Notes: generated by a model not told the origin, from the letters alone. A stretch of DNA of 64,000 bases from Lateolabrax maculatus (GCA_031216445.1 CM062218.1:11114501-11178500); one strand, 5' to 3'. Positions 49,710-63,407 are shown, counted from the stretch's first letter. A program made the numbers and translations.

Positions 49710-50260
49710 TAACAGTGTGTGAGCATGCAATTCTGTCTACGGGGTTTGAAAGGGGTGATGTTTAGCTTTTGGATGATAGCCTTTGATACTCTATTTTCAG
49801 CAGGCCTGACTGGTAGGGAAGTGAGATTTGCAGATATCCAATTAATGCACCTTCCCAACAGACCATCGTAAGAAGAAAAAAAAAAATCTAATATCATTAC
49901 ACTGATTCCATAGCGCGAGCCAAATGTAAATGTAGGTCGATGGCCACAGCCAGTGTCTTGTCCATCGTTTTAAAGTGGGCACACTCTGAGGGCACCGTTG
50001 GAATGCAGTTTACAATGCAGAAACACTGATGGTCTTATATAGATTTTTGGCAGACAGGGGAGCTTTTGAGTGCATTGAGGGAGGATCGTTTCAAAGCTTT
50101 TTGTTGGGTTTGGAATTCTAAATGTTTGAATCGACCTCGAGTTACTGGAGAGTTTGGTGTGCCCTCCAAAAACAGGTGCTTCTCATAAAATATGGTAATC
50201 AGGGAATAATAGTTTGGTATGAAAAGAGATTTTTGCTTGTTTTATTAGCAGGACACCGAT

Positions 50261-50287
50261 ATATATGTGTGTGTGTGTGTGTGTGTG
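50261..50287 (+). repeat. (AT)n-(TG)n compound
   Basis: A few AT units lead into about twelve TG units. Confidence 0.93.
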
Positions 50288-50621
50288 TTTGATCGTGTAG
50301 CTGAGAATGCAACCATGACAAAGAAACAGGGATGTCAAATTTTCCATGCAGCTGCTCACCAAATTCACAGCTCCAACACAGTCTGTACCACATGATATGT
50401 GGCTGTTTAAAGTGTTGCCAAAAGATCTCATGAAATAGACCAATAAAATACAGAATTTCAGGGTGAGGCATCTCTCTGTGTCTCTGCATATATTTGGGTT
50501 ATTTTTGCATGGCTGTGTGGTAGGGAGAAATGGTCCCAACTGTGCTGCACCGAGGTGATGAAGTATTACTTTATCAGACAAAGATAAATCTGCCTCTGCT
50601 TGAGTTTTGACCTGCTATTAC

Positions 50622-50624
50622 TGT

Positions 50625-50683
<59 letters not shown>
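50622..50683 (+). repeat. (TG)n microsatellite, long
   Basis: About 30 TG units with one interruption near the start. Confidence 0.97.
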
Positions 50684-50685
<2 letters not shown>

Positions 50686-51039
50686 TGTATCTGTCTGACA
50701 AGTTTCGTTTGCTCAGCTCTGTTGTGCTGAAGCCACATTTACTGGCTGCACATCGAGATCACTTCTCCCTCGCTCAGGCCTGATTCCTCTCTGTCTTCCT
50801 CCCTGTCTGTCTGCTCGTCATCTCGTCAGCCTGACTCACACAGGTCTCCAGCACAGATGCCTTGGCCCACTCTGCATGTGTGCGAGCGTGTTTGCGCGAA
50901 TAAGTGTGTGTGTGCGCACCTCCTGCTAGCCCTCAGCAGGACTGCCAGTCAGTTTGTGACTACACTCCCACACATCTCCGTCTCTACCGCTTTCTCACCA
51001 TTCCTCCCTCTCCCTCGCTTCCATTTTCCACCCGCCGTT

Positions 51040-51180
51040 TCTTAATATCCTAATCAAATCAATGAAGTATGTATTCCATACAGGCAAATGAGGGTTTAAT
51101 TGCAACATTCTCCTTCTCGCCTTCATTAGCACAACTTCACATCGCAGCTTAATCCCTGTGGGTTGTTGTTTATGCTGAAG
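51040..51180. promoter_or_regulatory. Candidate conserved noncoding element (intron 1)
   Basis: TAATCAAATCAATGAAG, GGGTTTAATTGCAAC and TTCATTAGCACAAC in an otherwise repeat-free patch between TG and CT arrays. Confidence 0.25.
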
Positions 51181-51577
51181 TGGAAGGATGGGAATTTGGG
51201 ATTTGGACGTGGGCCGGTCACAAATGTGAGAATCATTCCAAGATCGTTCTCAGGCCACGCCTCATGATGTAATGTCTGCCTCTGCCAGATCAACGACAAG
51301 CCCACTAAAGCTGTGAGAACGTGCGGCTGTATCTCAAAGCCTTTTTTTGTGTGCGTGTCCCTTATTGCAACTGTGGCTGGTATTTTAGGGAGATTGGTGC
51401 AGATATAAATATCTCTGTGAAGCCACTCTGTGAGTGCTGCTTAGCTTGCCTATTCATTCAGCCACTCCCGTCAAACCCATGCATGTACACTCTGATGCAG
51501 GTGGGTGTTGACTCCCAGTGGAGATACTGTCTCTGCTGCCGCTGCTGCGGAGTACAAATGGACAGACAGGACCTTGT

Positions 51578-51579
<2 letters not shown>

Positions 51580-51646
<67 letters not shown>
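51580..51646 (+). repeat. (CT)n microsatellite, 67 bases
   Basis: Thirty-three uninterrupted CT units. It accounts for the apparent Leu-Ser repeat in the 216-codon open frame here. A mirror-symmetric polypyrimidine tract of this length can form H-DNA. Confidence 0.97.
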
Positions 51647-51647
<1 letters not shown>

Positions 51648-54479
51648 ATGCACTATCGACCTCTTTCCTACTTTGCAGACCTTGGGCTCTCCAGTGGCCA
51701 CAACCTGTTAAGTACACAGACACACACACATGCACGCTGTGACCACGCTGACCTTTTAGTTCGCAGAACGAGACTTGATTTCCAATATGGGTTTGTCTTA
51801 CAGCACTCTGCTCCCTCCCTCCGTCCTCCCTCCATCCTTCCTCCAGTCAGTGTTAATGTGATTAGGCTTGTGTGCCTGCTTCCAGCATGCTGTTTTCTTT
51901 GTCTTTCTGTCTCGCTTTCACTTTTTCTCCTTCTATCTAACCCGTCCTCCGCTCTTTGCTACTGTAGCTGAGGTAATACCATGCTGGGGTTCTTTTCTGT
52001 GCACTTCTGCCGTGTGCTAATTCACTAATTCACTTTACCAATCCCTCTCTTCATGGTAGACCCCATTCCCTGTGTTCTTAATCTAATCTCACTTACTTGT
52101 AGTCTGTACTTCTCTCTCCCCCTGTGGTCTCTTCCTTTCTCTCTCCTCAACACTCCTCGCTCCCTCTGCTCGGTAACGCTAACACAATGTCATTTCCTGT
52201 CTAAATTGGGTAAACGTAGCAGGGCCAAGGGAATCACAGCATGCTTAATGAAGCATAGCGGCCACTTTACCTGCCAGAGGCCCTGAGCTCTTTATATCAG
52301 CATTATGTGTTTACACATTTGTTTGCACAGGTGCATTGTCACCTCACAAGTTCCTATTACCTTTTGCTTACCTGCCAATATGATGAATATCAGTCTGAAG
52401 TTAAGATTACTGTTCAATCCATTTGATTAGAAGGGAGTTTATTGTGTTGGCAGAAGACAGAAACGACGAGGGCATTGTGAAAATGACTCAACAATTGTAC
52501 TGCGTGCACTATTTGGCCATTTGCTCGATATGACCTTTAAAACTCCACAAGCAAGATCTTGCTCCAAAGAAGGTTAATTTCTGAATTTGCTGAATATTTC
52601 GTTTTCCGCCACACAGGAAATACTACGAACGGCTGCTCGTCACTTCATTTATCAAGAACCCAAGGCTAAATTTTCCAAAAGCGAAAGAAGTTTATTGAAA
52701 CCAAAATGGTTGGTCGCTTTGGCTTCACAGCTCATTCATTCCCTCCAACGTCCCCAGATCTCATAAAGCAGCAAAGGCCCCCCAAGGGTGGTGGTGGTGC
52801 TGGTGGTAGTAGTATTTTCAACTTCTTTTTTTAAGCAGAGCCTTATCAAGAATCGTTTAAGCTCATATTTAGCTGCTATTATCTTGATGTGCTGAGTGGG
52901 AATAGACATAGGGCATTAAAGGGAAGGTGGGGCCGACTGAGATATGGTTAGAAATGACAACCAGGGGAAAAAGATTACCTCACTTAAGAGACCCTTGTGG
53001 CGGCGCCTCCTGGATATTCTGTTTGTCCATCTCCTCTTCTCCCTTTTCCTCTGCCTCCTACATCTGGCAGCAGGCGCCAAGCTGGCAGACTTAAAGTGTG
53101 TGTATGCATCTGTGTATATGTGAGACGTATGAGAGCGTATACACTTGGACCGTTTGGACAGGAAACTGTGGGCAGCTGGAGTCCCCTGTGTCTCCTGAAT
53201 CCAGGTGGCAATGGTAACATTGAGGGGTTTGGCAAGAGATGGAAATTTCTGGCTGCATTTTGAACTTGAATGTCGTGATCATGTTGATGCATCCTTACTG
53301 CAGGTAGTATGGAGTATGCGCTGTTGTTATCTGCCAGAGGGCATGTTGAAGAGAGGCAAAGCTGAGTGCAGTCTGGTGGGGTAGGGCATGTTTTTGGGTT
53401 TAAAAGGGTGAGTAGAAACAACCAGACTCTGTGAAGTCCAGCAGCCTATTTGGCCCAAGAGCTTCAGGCAGTTCCCTAGCCAACCTTGCCTGCCTACAGC
53501 AATATTTACGACCATCTTTTGGCAGGTGAGAGTAATTGAACTAGCATTTGTTATTTGGCAAACAGGTCTCTGGCTGCCGTGTCTGGGTTCAGAGAACGCC
53601 CCTCGTGTTGTAGTTTTTAACACTCTGCTAATTGGGCCACATTCAAACTGCAGTTGTAATGTGTTTTGAATGATCAGAGATGATTTTATTGCGGATGAAA
53701 ATGTGACACTTATAGCCCATAAACGTGCATTTGTTTTATTAGTTTTCTTTGATATGATTGTAACTGACCTTGATGCTGTTTTCCATGTGTAGAATCTTTT
53801 TTTATGTCAGTTGTGGGGTCAGTTAAATATATATAAAGTTTCTGTTGGACATAAATGCATTTGCAGAAACAAGCATCTCAAGTTTGTTAAGAAATAATCA
53901 GCAGAATAGTGTCAGTGAATTCTGGTGCAACGTCAACTTTCTCACTACCAGCCTTGTACCCATCAAATCTCTAAATACCTAGGCCTTAATCATTTTAGGA
54001 GAGGAGGCACAGAGTTGTACCTGAATGAAAGCCCACCATTATTTCACTGTCCTTGTAATTTAAAATATTGATAATATGCTGGAAGCCAAGTGCAGAATAA
54101 CGTTTGCTTTTACTTGCCCATAATTGCCCAAGCCACCACATTAAAATGTGGAATTTCCTTTTCTTTAAATAAACAAATGTTTTTTTTCTTTTAACCACTC
54201 CACCTCTTCTTGTTTTTAATCCTGCCTTAATGTAAGTTGGCAATTACTCCAACAAAAAATGAAAAGAGGGTGCTATTTTGTGGTGGAAAAAAATGAAAAA
54301 AATTGAATGTAGCATGTTGATTTGATTCCATATTTCTGATGTCTTTAGCACGTTTTTTTCTCTCTGTTTTTTTTAAGCAGCACAAAAGCAGAATTGAAGT
54401 TGATTGCAAGTGGCGTGCAATTATGCCCTTGTATTTCCTCTGCTTCTCTGCTGCGCTCCCCTCTTACTCACTCCCTCCT

Positions 54480-54710
54480 CTTTTTTACAATCCCCAGTTA
54501 TAAACGACAGAGAAGAAATAAAACCGTCGATGGCTCCCATTGAGCTAATATAGGAAACCGATTGTGAGCATTTTCTAACAGAACATCGGCTTGAATTAAA
54601 TGGCATATTTTACGAGAGCTGTGTAAATCACGCAACTCAGCTCAAGACATGCAAAAACACAAGCTTTGCTTTAAATGGTACATTGGGCACAATTAAAGGT
54701 ACTTACACTG
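54480..54710. promoter_or_regulatory. Candidate conserved noncoding element (intron 1)
   Basis: Repeat-free with TTATAAACGACAG, CATTGAGCTAATATAGG, TTGAATTAAATGG and GGCACAATTAAAGG. Enhancer-like texture; unaligned. Confidence 0.28.
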
Positions 54711-55138
54711 ATGGCACCTTATTTCTTGGAAAGGTGTTAGTGGATGGAAAAGCACTCTTAATGGTCTCAGGTAGCCAGCCAGAAGTGAAGTATTTTGTGA
54801 CTCAGCATGTTGTTAAAAGGAGCCTGGTCCCCCATAAACGTGAGTGTGTTTCTGCTGTTGTCACGGTGAATTGACCATTATATCATAGGCTTCGTTTGTG
54901 AGAGAAATGGGGACACGAGGACAGGGTGTCACTGTACCGTGAAGCCACCAGGCTGCGCGGGTAAACCGGGCCAAGAGCAACAGCTGACCCACACACAGCT
55001 CACAAAGGACGCCACACACTCTCTTTCACTCATTCGCTGCAGCTCGAGACGAGCATGGTTTTTCTACTGACATACCTTTCATGTGCAGACCCACATCAGC
55101 TGCAACTGTCTGTCCTCCTACCCACAAGCTTTGTGCTC

Positions 55139-55161
55139 TTTTTTTTTTTTTTTTTTTTTTT
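55139..55161 (+). repeat. Poly-T (23)
   Basis: Uninterrupted T run. Confidence 0.95.
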
Positions 55162-56181
55162 GCTGTGCATCTGTGTGTCTTGGTAGCTGTGGCACGGGGC
55201 CTTTTTTAAAGCCCCGCGTTGTTCTCACTTTTCGTCTGCTTATTTCATGTGACAGGTGCATTCCTCCGGGCGGGGGGAAGAGTTTGAGCTTTTTATTTAA
55301 GGACATGAATCAATTAAGAGCCTCGGTGCTGTGGGGCACAAGCGCATGCACGCTCTTTACCCCTATGTAGGATCTCGGCAGGAAAGGGGCCAACGTCAAT
55401 AATAAGCAGAGCAGTATCAAGAAAGGGTGTGCCTTGCATGGCTGGGTGTCAGTTACCAGCCTGTCTAGTGATAAATGAGGCAGTTATGGTAGATACTGCG
55501 GGTCTGTGTCATAAATGAGGTTTGGCAAGATGAACAGGTGATGCAGGAATGGCTCATTTCTTCGCAGGGCTGTTATCTTGTGAGAAGTCATGGTAAGTTG
55601 CTAACAACTTAACATTCTTTGTCAGAAACGGCCTGAGAAAAAGGCTTTATCAGTGTTTAACATTAAGGAGTTTTGAGAACATGCTTCAAAACTGTTACTA
55701 GAGTTTTCACATGTGAAAGGCGTAATGGAAACATGTTGTGCGCCATGTTCAGTTTGTTCCCCGTCATTTTCACCGGTTCTATCCTTTCTGGCACAGCGGT
55801 AAAGTCGGGCCTCAGTTGTAACATGCAGAGATTTTTTTTGTTTGTATCTGGACACAATAGGTCACAGTCAGACACAAAGGAAAATGTCAGATTGAAACAC
55901 CTTCCCATTGGGGGAAAAACATGCACTTGATGTAGCGCCGTAGGCTCTGAAGAGGGAAAACCTTCTCAAATCTAAGAAATGCAGATTAGCACACAGCCTG
56001 AAATGTTTCAGATAAATGGATGTATTTCAAGTTATATGTACAATTACAGGTCACAGTGTGCACACTCTCCTCCTTTTCCCTCCTTCCCTCCCCCATTCGC
56101 CAAGTCTGTGGCAGGTTAATAAAATAAACATACATACACCAGTGGTGATGGCAGGCATGTCAGACTCCCTTAACTGTCATC

Positions 56182-56182
<1 letters not shown>

Positions 56183-56241
<59 letters not shown>
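56183..56241 (+). repeat. (TG)n microsatellite, long
   Basis: About 29 uninterrupted TG units. Confidence 0.97.
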
Positions 56242-56246
<5 letters not shown>

Positions 56247-56603
56247 GATGCATGTGTGTGAGTCTATTTCCAACACAGTCAGTTTTAGCTGGGGCTTGTC
56301 TGACAAAGCCTTCTCCTGTTAGTGCCTTTTCCTAGGCTCATCGGAGCCCATATGGGGCCAGGTATTAGCTTAGTACACTGTGTACAAGTCCGGCTAATGG
56401 GTGTTCATTAGAGTTCACAGGGGCAATGTGTTGTAATTCTATTCTGGTTGGTTAAATTGAGCTATCAAATGGCCGAGACACTTTATTTTCCCACAGGAAG
56501 ATGCACTGACTGGTAGTAATCTACAGTAATACTATGCTTTTAATGTGTGTTTATAAATGTTGGGCATTATGATTTAATTTGAGTAAACTGAAACTAAATA
56601 CCT

Positions 56604-56619
56604 AAAAAAAAAAAAAAAA
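56604..56619 (+). repeat. Poly-A (16)
   Basis: Uninterrupted A run. Confidence 0.95.
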
Positions 56620-56691
56620 TGGGCAGTTGCAGCCCTAATGTTCTTTAGAGATTAACTACTGCGGGACTGGAGAGGATGTTGAAGAGTAGCG

Positions 56692-56693
<2 letters not shown>

Positions 56694-56744
<51 letters not shown>
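56694..56744 (+). repeat. (TG)n microsatellite
   Basis: About 25 TG units, 450 bases after the previous TG tract. Confidence 0.97.
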
Positions 56745-56746
<2 letters not shown>

Positions 56747-58175
56747 CCCTTGTCCTCTAAAGGCTTTGTGGTGTAGGCCAAGCACAACACAGCTGCCCAC
56801 CCACCCTCTGTCTCTGTCTCTCTCTCCCTGTCTCTCTCTCTCTGTGTCACACACACCTCTCTCTCCTTCTTTGAAGTTTGTCCCAGTCCAGTAGAGTGGT
56901 ACAGGGTCAGGATCGAGAGGAGGATTAACGAGGCCCCTAGTAGACGGATGAAAGGATGGTGGGATGAATGGTCTTTATGAAGTGTTAGATGAGAGGAGGG
57001 AAGGCCAGGTGATGACGGCCAGTAGACTTTGGTTCGAGAGCAGACACGTTGATAGAGAGCCCAGATCTAAGGTTTAGATTAAGACCGGATCAGTCCATGC
57101 AGCACTGATATCAGCACCAGACCTGATGCACTTTGTGTCCATATTTACTGTAGTGTTTAAGGTTTCACCTCTGGCTATCACATTGATGGACAATCTTTTG
57201 CGGCAGAATCTAGATATGATTGTAACTTTTGTTCGTTGCCTTCAGAAATGATGGACTAAAGGTGAAGGTGAGATGAATGTGTCATGTCACCAAATGTGAG
57301 AGAGCGTTTTGACTTGTGTAGGGTTGTCCTCATGATGTCATATTTGTAATTTGCCAACAGTGAGGCTCCATAGTTGTTTACACTGGTGGTCGTGTTAGAT
57401 GTCCGCAGAGCTCAGTTTCAAAGTCACAGAGAGAAATGGCATCTGCTTTTGTGTTGTTTAGCTTCCTCCTGCTCATACACTCAAAAACAATATGCATATT
57501 GCACACGTACACTCTGTGAACGTATGTGAGCACACATGCCACTGTGCCACCGTGTGAAACCTCCCCACCTCGCAGCCTCGAAGCTGCGCGGCATTAAACA
57601 GACAGTGATTGATCTACGGTATGATTGTTTATTTTGCCTTGCTGTCATTGATGGATGAAGATTTGTGCGCATTTGAAAAGTCTGTGTGATATATGGTGGA
57701 GAGCAGGGGGAGGGGGTTGTTTAAAATCAACTTCCCTAAGGAGAAATACCAGCGGGCCTATGGGACGACCTGTCATCATACCTTCACCTCGTCTCAAATT
57801 AAATGCCCCCCCCCTAGTGCACTAGTAACTGAACAATCACAATGTTAATAACTCTGTAGGATTGTAAACTGCTATTCTGCTTGTGGTGTAATTGTTTTTG
57901 TGTCAGAGAAACCAGCTGAGTGTGTGGACGCTGCATGTGTAGAGGAATTCGGTGCATTCCACCTGCAGGTGTTACAGGCGTTGTAACACCCGCACTTTCA
58001 CAGAAACATGATTCTACCCCCCACCCCACACTTTTTCCTGAGAAAGTAATTGATGAAACTAAATAAAAATCTGTAAAGACAGTACTTCAGTGAATCAGTT
58101 CCCCATATGTAAGTTAGGTTAGATTGATGGATGAAAGAAAATGCTCAGGAATATTAACAATGAGTTAAGTCAATG

Positions 58176-58225
<50 letters not shown>
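58176..58225 (+). repeat. (TTA)n microsatellite
   Basis: About sixteen TTA triplets. Confidence 0.97.
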
Positions 58226-58226
<1 letters not shown>

Positions 58227-60589
58227 ATTATATGTGTGATGTTGGTGAGGAAGTAGGGTATGGTCGTGCTAGACAATGTAGCACTGTGACATTTTCAATA
58301 TACAGGGCTATACCAGGATATGTGAGTGAGGATTTTTGGTTTGTTTTTTGTTTTTGTCCACCCACCTTTTAGACTGTGGCCTTAATTATTCTTTATATTT
58401 CTGTGAAAGTGTTCTCTTTAACAGACACTAAAGTGTCACCAAAGTCATGCTTAACACTATGGTATGTTGATTGCTGGCATGGTGCTACAATGTAAATTTT
58501 GAACTCAATATTGTTTGCCTATGTCGGTGAAGAAATTGGAGAATTGCATGGCATTCATTTGGATTTGGCATGTTGTGGAGACTGGAACGGAGGCCGGAGG
58601 TGTGGGGGTTGCGGTGCTCATGTCCCACCCCTAGAACCCCCACACTTTTAAAATTGCTGCTTCACCCCTGATTCAGTGCCCTTTAGTTTCAGCCTTTTGT
58701 ATGCACTCAGCTTTTGAATGACCCCGCTTAATTTCATACAATTAGTTTCTCATTCGCATAACAGGCTACAGGCTAATGAAAGTATCCCTATATCACCATT
58801 GTCTTTGCTGGCATTCCTGCAGCATTGTGGCAACATACATTCAGCTGCAAATGCGTGACACGTCTCCTTAAAATCCTATAGCTATTGATATTCAGTGGGC
58901 TCTGTTGTCCTCTACAGATGCCAGTTGATTGAATTCCTTCATTCTTACAGAACACCGCATACAAAACTTCCCTCTGTCCACAGATGACAACCTCCGAGCA
59001 GCAAGACGTTTCTAACACCCTCTTTAGTTACCATCCCCCAAGAGGCCAAAAAGGAACCAGGGTGAATGAATAGAAAGGGGAACTCGAGACACAATGCCTA
59101 CCTGTCCTCCCTCCCTCTCTTCCTCCTACCAACTCCCCTGTGACACCCCTTCTTTTCCTCTTTTCTTTTTTGCTGGCAGGAACTGTCTGACTGTCTGATT
59201 CCTTTCACACGGGCAGATGGCTCGATCGGGAGTTTCTCCAGCCCGGACTCAAAACAAAATCAAACCCCAAATCCTCCATCTTCTCTGTACTAATATATTT
59301 CCTTTTTTTTTCAAATTTTACTCATAACAGACGCCTTATTTGTCTGCCAGTTTTTGTAAACCATGGCAACCAGGCTTCCCCTTTTTCACATCTTGTTTCT
59401 CTCTCTCAAAAACGTTCGCTTTCACTTGCCAAACTATCTGAATCCAAGCTCATTTGAAGACAAAGGGGAGATAGTTTGCTTCTGTCTCCTTGTCTCTTTT
59501 AAGCGGCGATAACTTTAGCACATTGCAGATCATTAGTGAGGGCGAGGTTCAGAGTGAGGTGAGTGAGCTTACAGCTGTGAGCAAAAGTTGTAACACATGC
59601 TGTAGAGGAGCTAGTTTGAGCGTTCAGAGCAGCCCGGTCTAATTGGTTTCTAGTGTGCAGAATGTTTGCTGTTACAAAAAAGTCTGTCTTTGAAAGAGTA
59701 CTTACTATGTCGTGCCTGGCTAGAAATAACAGAATAGCTTTTAGGACATTATTTTCAAAGCTTTAAAGATTAGAAGCAGTGATCAAGGACATCATGGCCA
59801 AGGCAGGTTAACTTTAATTTGAGATCAAGCTGGTGTAAGATACTTGATATGATGTTAGGCCGGGGAATCCAAAGTTCGCATTTCACCTTTGAGTTTTAAA
59901 TTAGAACCATGTGACCATAACCTCTTGTGGGCAGAGGATTTGCTCCCCACCGGCAACTGAAAGGAACCTCTTTCTTCTCCCTACCCGGGTCTTCCACAGC
60001 ACTTTGTCATGTAAAGAGGCCCTTATCTGGCTCTGGTTGGGGGTAAAGAGGCTGGAGAGAAATAGCAAGCTGGATCCCTGGGGCCAACAGAGATCAACAC
60101 ATGGTAAATAAGTGACTGTGATTGACGGGTCCTTTGAGCAGAGTGGCTTAGGCCCGCCCATCGATGTGTCAGCAGGGAGGTCAACTTTGACCCCTTCCGG
60201 CCACCTGCTTGCCCCCGACCCTTGACCTTTAGCTGGACTTCTGCGTTGAAAAGCCTAGGACATCAAGTCAATGTAGAGTTTTATGTTATTTTGAAAGTAT
60301 TTGTGTGTACATAATATACATACTGTATATAAGTATAATTAAAATCTTGTTTTCTTCAAGCTTTCTTATCTTTTCCATGTCCTCCCCTCTCCTGTCAGTC
60401 CATTTTACAGCTATATAGTGGAGTTACGCCCCCAATTCACCTCTAAAAACTCTGATCCATCTCACTGAATGTTTCAGTAGATGATTTCTCATTCAGCCCA
60501 TGTACCCCACCTCCCACCCACCCTCCTACTGTGCTGCAATTTCCGCCATGTCCTCTGGCTTTCTGCTCTGCTCCTTGAGTGTTACATTT

Positions 60590-60775
60590 GTTTTGCTGCG
60601 TCTCGTAAATGGCTGGCCAACAATGACAATTTAATGGACGAAACAAGGGCTGGGAAGTGTAGCGATTTCACAAGGCCTGATTTAATTTCCCTCATTCTGG
60701 CTAAATTGGGCCACGGTGTCGAGGTAAATAAACAGAATGCATCTGGACTGCAATAAAGAGAGAGAAACGACAAGA
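60590..60775. promoter_or_regulatory. Candidate conserved noncoding element (intron 1)
   Basis: Repeat-free with GGCCAACAATGACAATTTAA (SOX-like ACAATG and homeodomain AATTTAA), CCTGATTTAATTTCCC and GTAAATAAACAG (forkhead-like). Among the best enhancer candidates here, from motif content only. Confidence 0.3.
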
Positions 60776-60922
60776 GGGTGTGTGAATAAGAGGTTGCGCT
60801 GTAAAGGTTGCTTTTTCCATTCCCCCGTGAACGGTTATGGATTTATTACAGAGTGCTTGTCTAGCACTTCACTTGTGGACTAGCTTAGCCTTTTAAATGG
60901 TGCAGTAAATAAAAAGATTTTT

Positions 60923-60972
60923 GTTGTTTGTTTGTTTGTGGGTGGGTGTGTGTGTGTGTGTGTGTGTGTGTG
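60923..60972 (+). repeat. TTTG / GGTG / TG compound repeat
   Basis: Three TTTG units lead through GGTG into about thirteen TG units. Confidence 0.92.
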
Positions 60973-62337
60973 GATGTGACTGCTTACATATTGCTACCTC
61001 TCACTGTTCATATTAGAGATTCGATGTAGTTTGCAGTATCATTTCAGGTTATTGGCTGCGATTGGTAATTTTGGCAAGATTGAAGTTTATGAAATATTTT
61101 GGGCTCCGGTCCACTTTGCCCACTCGCTGAATATTGTTACTCATTTGAGATTTTGTAACCCAGCCACAGCTGCCATTTCTACATAAGGCCTATAACTGAG
61201 AAGACATAAGTTGGTCTTTGTGTTGCCAATTTCTAAGAAAAACTCATTGGTATGTAACAGGAATTGCGGCGGCCTCAAAGCAGCCATTTTGATGAACAAA
61301 ACCCTTCGTCATGTGTCTGTATATACATGGTATCATGGTGAAGTGTTTGTGCGTGCGCATCTAGAAGAAAACTCCCTCAGCTCTGCAGAAGTGTGTCATG
61401 TCTGACATATGTTTACTATGACCCCCCGTGGTTCTGAATTAATGCCAGCACACGTAGGTTTTGGATTAACAGTGGACTTTTCACAGTGACTACACTCATG
61501 TACTTGAATGTATGTGCCCATTTAAGATAAATGGCATACGCATACTGGGAGGTTTAAGACGGGGTGAGATACATTGGGGAATGTGAGGTACAAAGAGAAA
61601 CAAAGTGTGAGCCAGATGAAACAAAAGAGCTTTACGACACTTACACACCCCTCCCTCTCCTCTCCTCTCTCTCTCTTTGATATTGAATTACCTCAATGAC
61701 CAGGAGAGGCAACAAAGTAATAACAGGCCTTAACTATTGACCCACCCCAGAGCTTCCACATAGCTCTTCTCCGAACAACTCTGCTGATGTCAGCTCCCCA
61801 CCATGCAACGCAAGCCTCTGTGTGCACATAGGAGTCTCATTTCCATAAGGAAAATAGTGCACTAGACCCAGAGCCAGAGGGTAATTATTTGCTTTGTTAA
61901 ATTGGGCAATTAACTTGTCACCCAAGTGATATTTGTAGCTTGTTCACAACAGTTTGATTCATTTTTCCCGTTAAGCAATGAGAGACTGCAAAATAATTGT
62001 TTTGTCTATGAAATAATAGTTATGTGGCCTAATTATTGCTTTGTTGGAACGGTCTCATTTAACTGGCAAGTTACGTGAAAAACGGCACACAGGGTATTGT
62101 TAATGGCATGTCATCAAAAATATTTCAACTGCCGTGTACCCATTCTTTTCAGTAAATACGTGACATGTATTCTGAATTAGCTTAGTTTGTAGTGTTTTCC
62201 TGGTTGCAGACATTCAGCTTTCTCGGTTGATGAGGTACATTTCGAAAGCGGGTTTTAGATAAAATCCTGTTTGTAGCAGTTGAAAAGGATGACTTGTCGG
62301 AGGTACCGCTTCCTGGCTTCTGGTTTTGACTCTGACG

Positions 62338-62351
62338 TTTTTTTTTTTTTT
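62338..62351 (+). repeat. Poly-T (14)
   Basis: T run. Confidence 0.9.
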
Positions 62352-62961
62352 ATTCATATGTAAGCTACATTTGAAGGCATATGATTAGCAACCCATGATG
62401 ATGTACATGGGCATACACATCCATGCACAAACACACATACATAGCATTGACTCGCTTGTCAGAAACAGCTGCCAGGAGAAAGGGATGGATATACACCTCT
62501 TGGCCCTGGCTGTGTGTATGTGTACATAACAGTACACAGTCTGCCAGTAATGATCCAGACAAGCACTTGTATAGTGTGAGCTTTTAAGTCCTTCAGAGAC
62601 AGTCTTGTGTATCTATGTGTGTATATATATGTGTGTGTGTGTACAGTGTAGAAAGAGTGTGTTGTGACGTGCTTGTTAGTGAGATTGTCAGCCAGACAGA
62701 CTTGACCTTACATGGTCTGTACAAGCTACTCTGTTGTTGCTGTCATCAGCCCCAGTCACACTAGTGGAAAATGGGTCTCTTTGCTTCGTCCTACCATAGA
62801 GATTTTTTATTTACTTATTTATTTTGTGTAGCATTACATTCATTGTATTACCGGTTGGAGATGTCAGGCTTAAAGACGTTAGCAGTACTGGAACCTTTTG
62901 CCAGAGGAGAGTCATATTAACATACCATATTCAATTTAACTTTCTACCCTTGTTTTCCCTC

Positions 62962-62982
62962 TTTTTTTTTTTTTTTTTTTTT
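62962..62982 (+). repeat. Poly-T (21) ending in TTAG
   Basis: Looks like a splice acceptor tract, but the frame after it does not continue jarid2 and soon hits a stop. Confidence 0.95.
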
Positions 62983-63407
62983 AGCAAATGTTTGCGCTAT
63001 CAAAGACACACATTTACTTTTGTTGAGTTACCCAGGGGGAATCTTGTTAATGACAATGACTTCTCAAAGCATACGGCTGTGAAGTTTTGTATCTTCAATG
63101 AAAAAGAGGTATTTGCAAATCCCTGTCAGATACAAACCTTCAGCCAAACAAAGCTGTCCATTCAGTGTGATAAATGTGTATTGTTCTGAAGTGGAGGTAG
63201 AGCATGAGAGCCTAAACTTTTATATAGTTGGTATGTTCCAGTCCGAGGTTATCCACAGACCTGGATTTTGCACTGTGTTTTCAAATGGGATTTAGGAGCG
63301 CTGGCCAATATTTTTACATGTTCTCATCTCGGCTCAGTTTGGTTTGTTTATGGTCTGGATCCTCACGCCATCTTTCCCCTTGCAAGCAGCTGCATGTAGA
63401 CGTAGAC

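Larger units (their letters stand above)
47509..56182. other. jarid2 intron 1, distal part
   Basis: TG- and CT-rich microsatellites alternate with low-repeat patches, two of them listed as candidate elements. No coding exon is seen. Confidence 0.55.

Noticed and set aside
51321..51971. 216-codon open frame, the longest in the window
   Set aside because: It passes through 67 bases of CT repeat (Leu-Ser repeats), has no recognisable domain and lies inside jarid2 intron 1.
62962..63200. Poly-T followed by TTAG, resembling a splice acceptor for jarid2 exon 2
   Set aside because: The sequence after AG does not encode DDSDG in any frame and the phase-0 frame meets a stop after about 13 codons.
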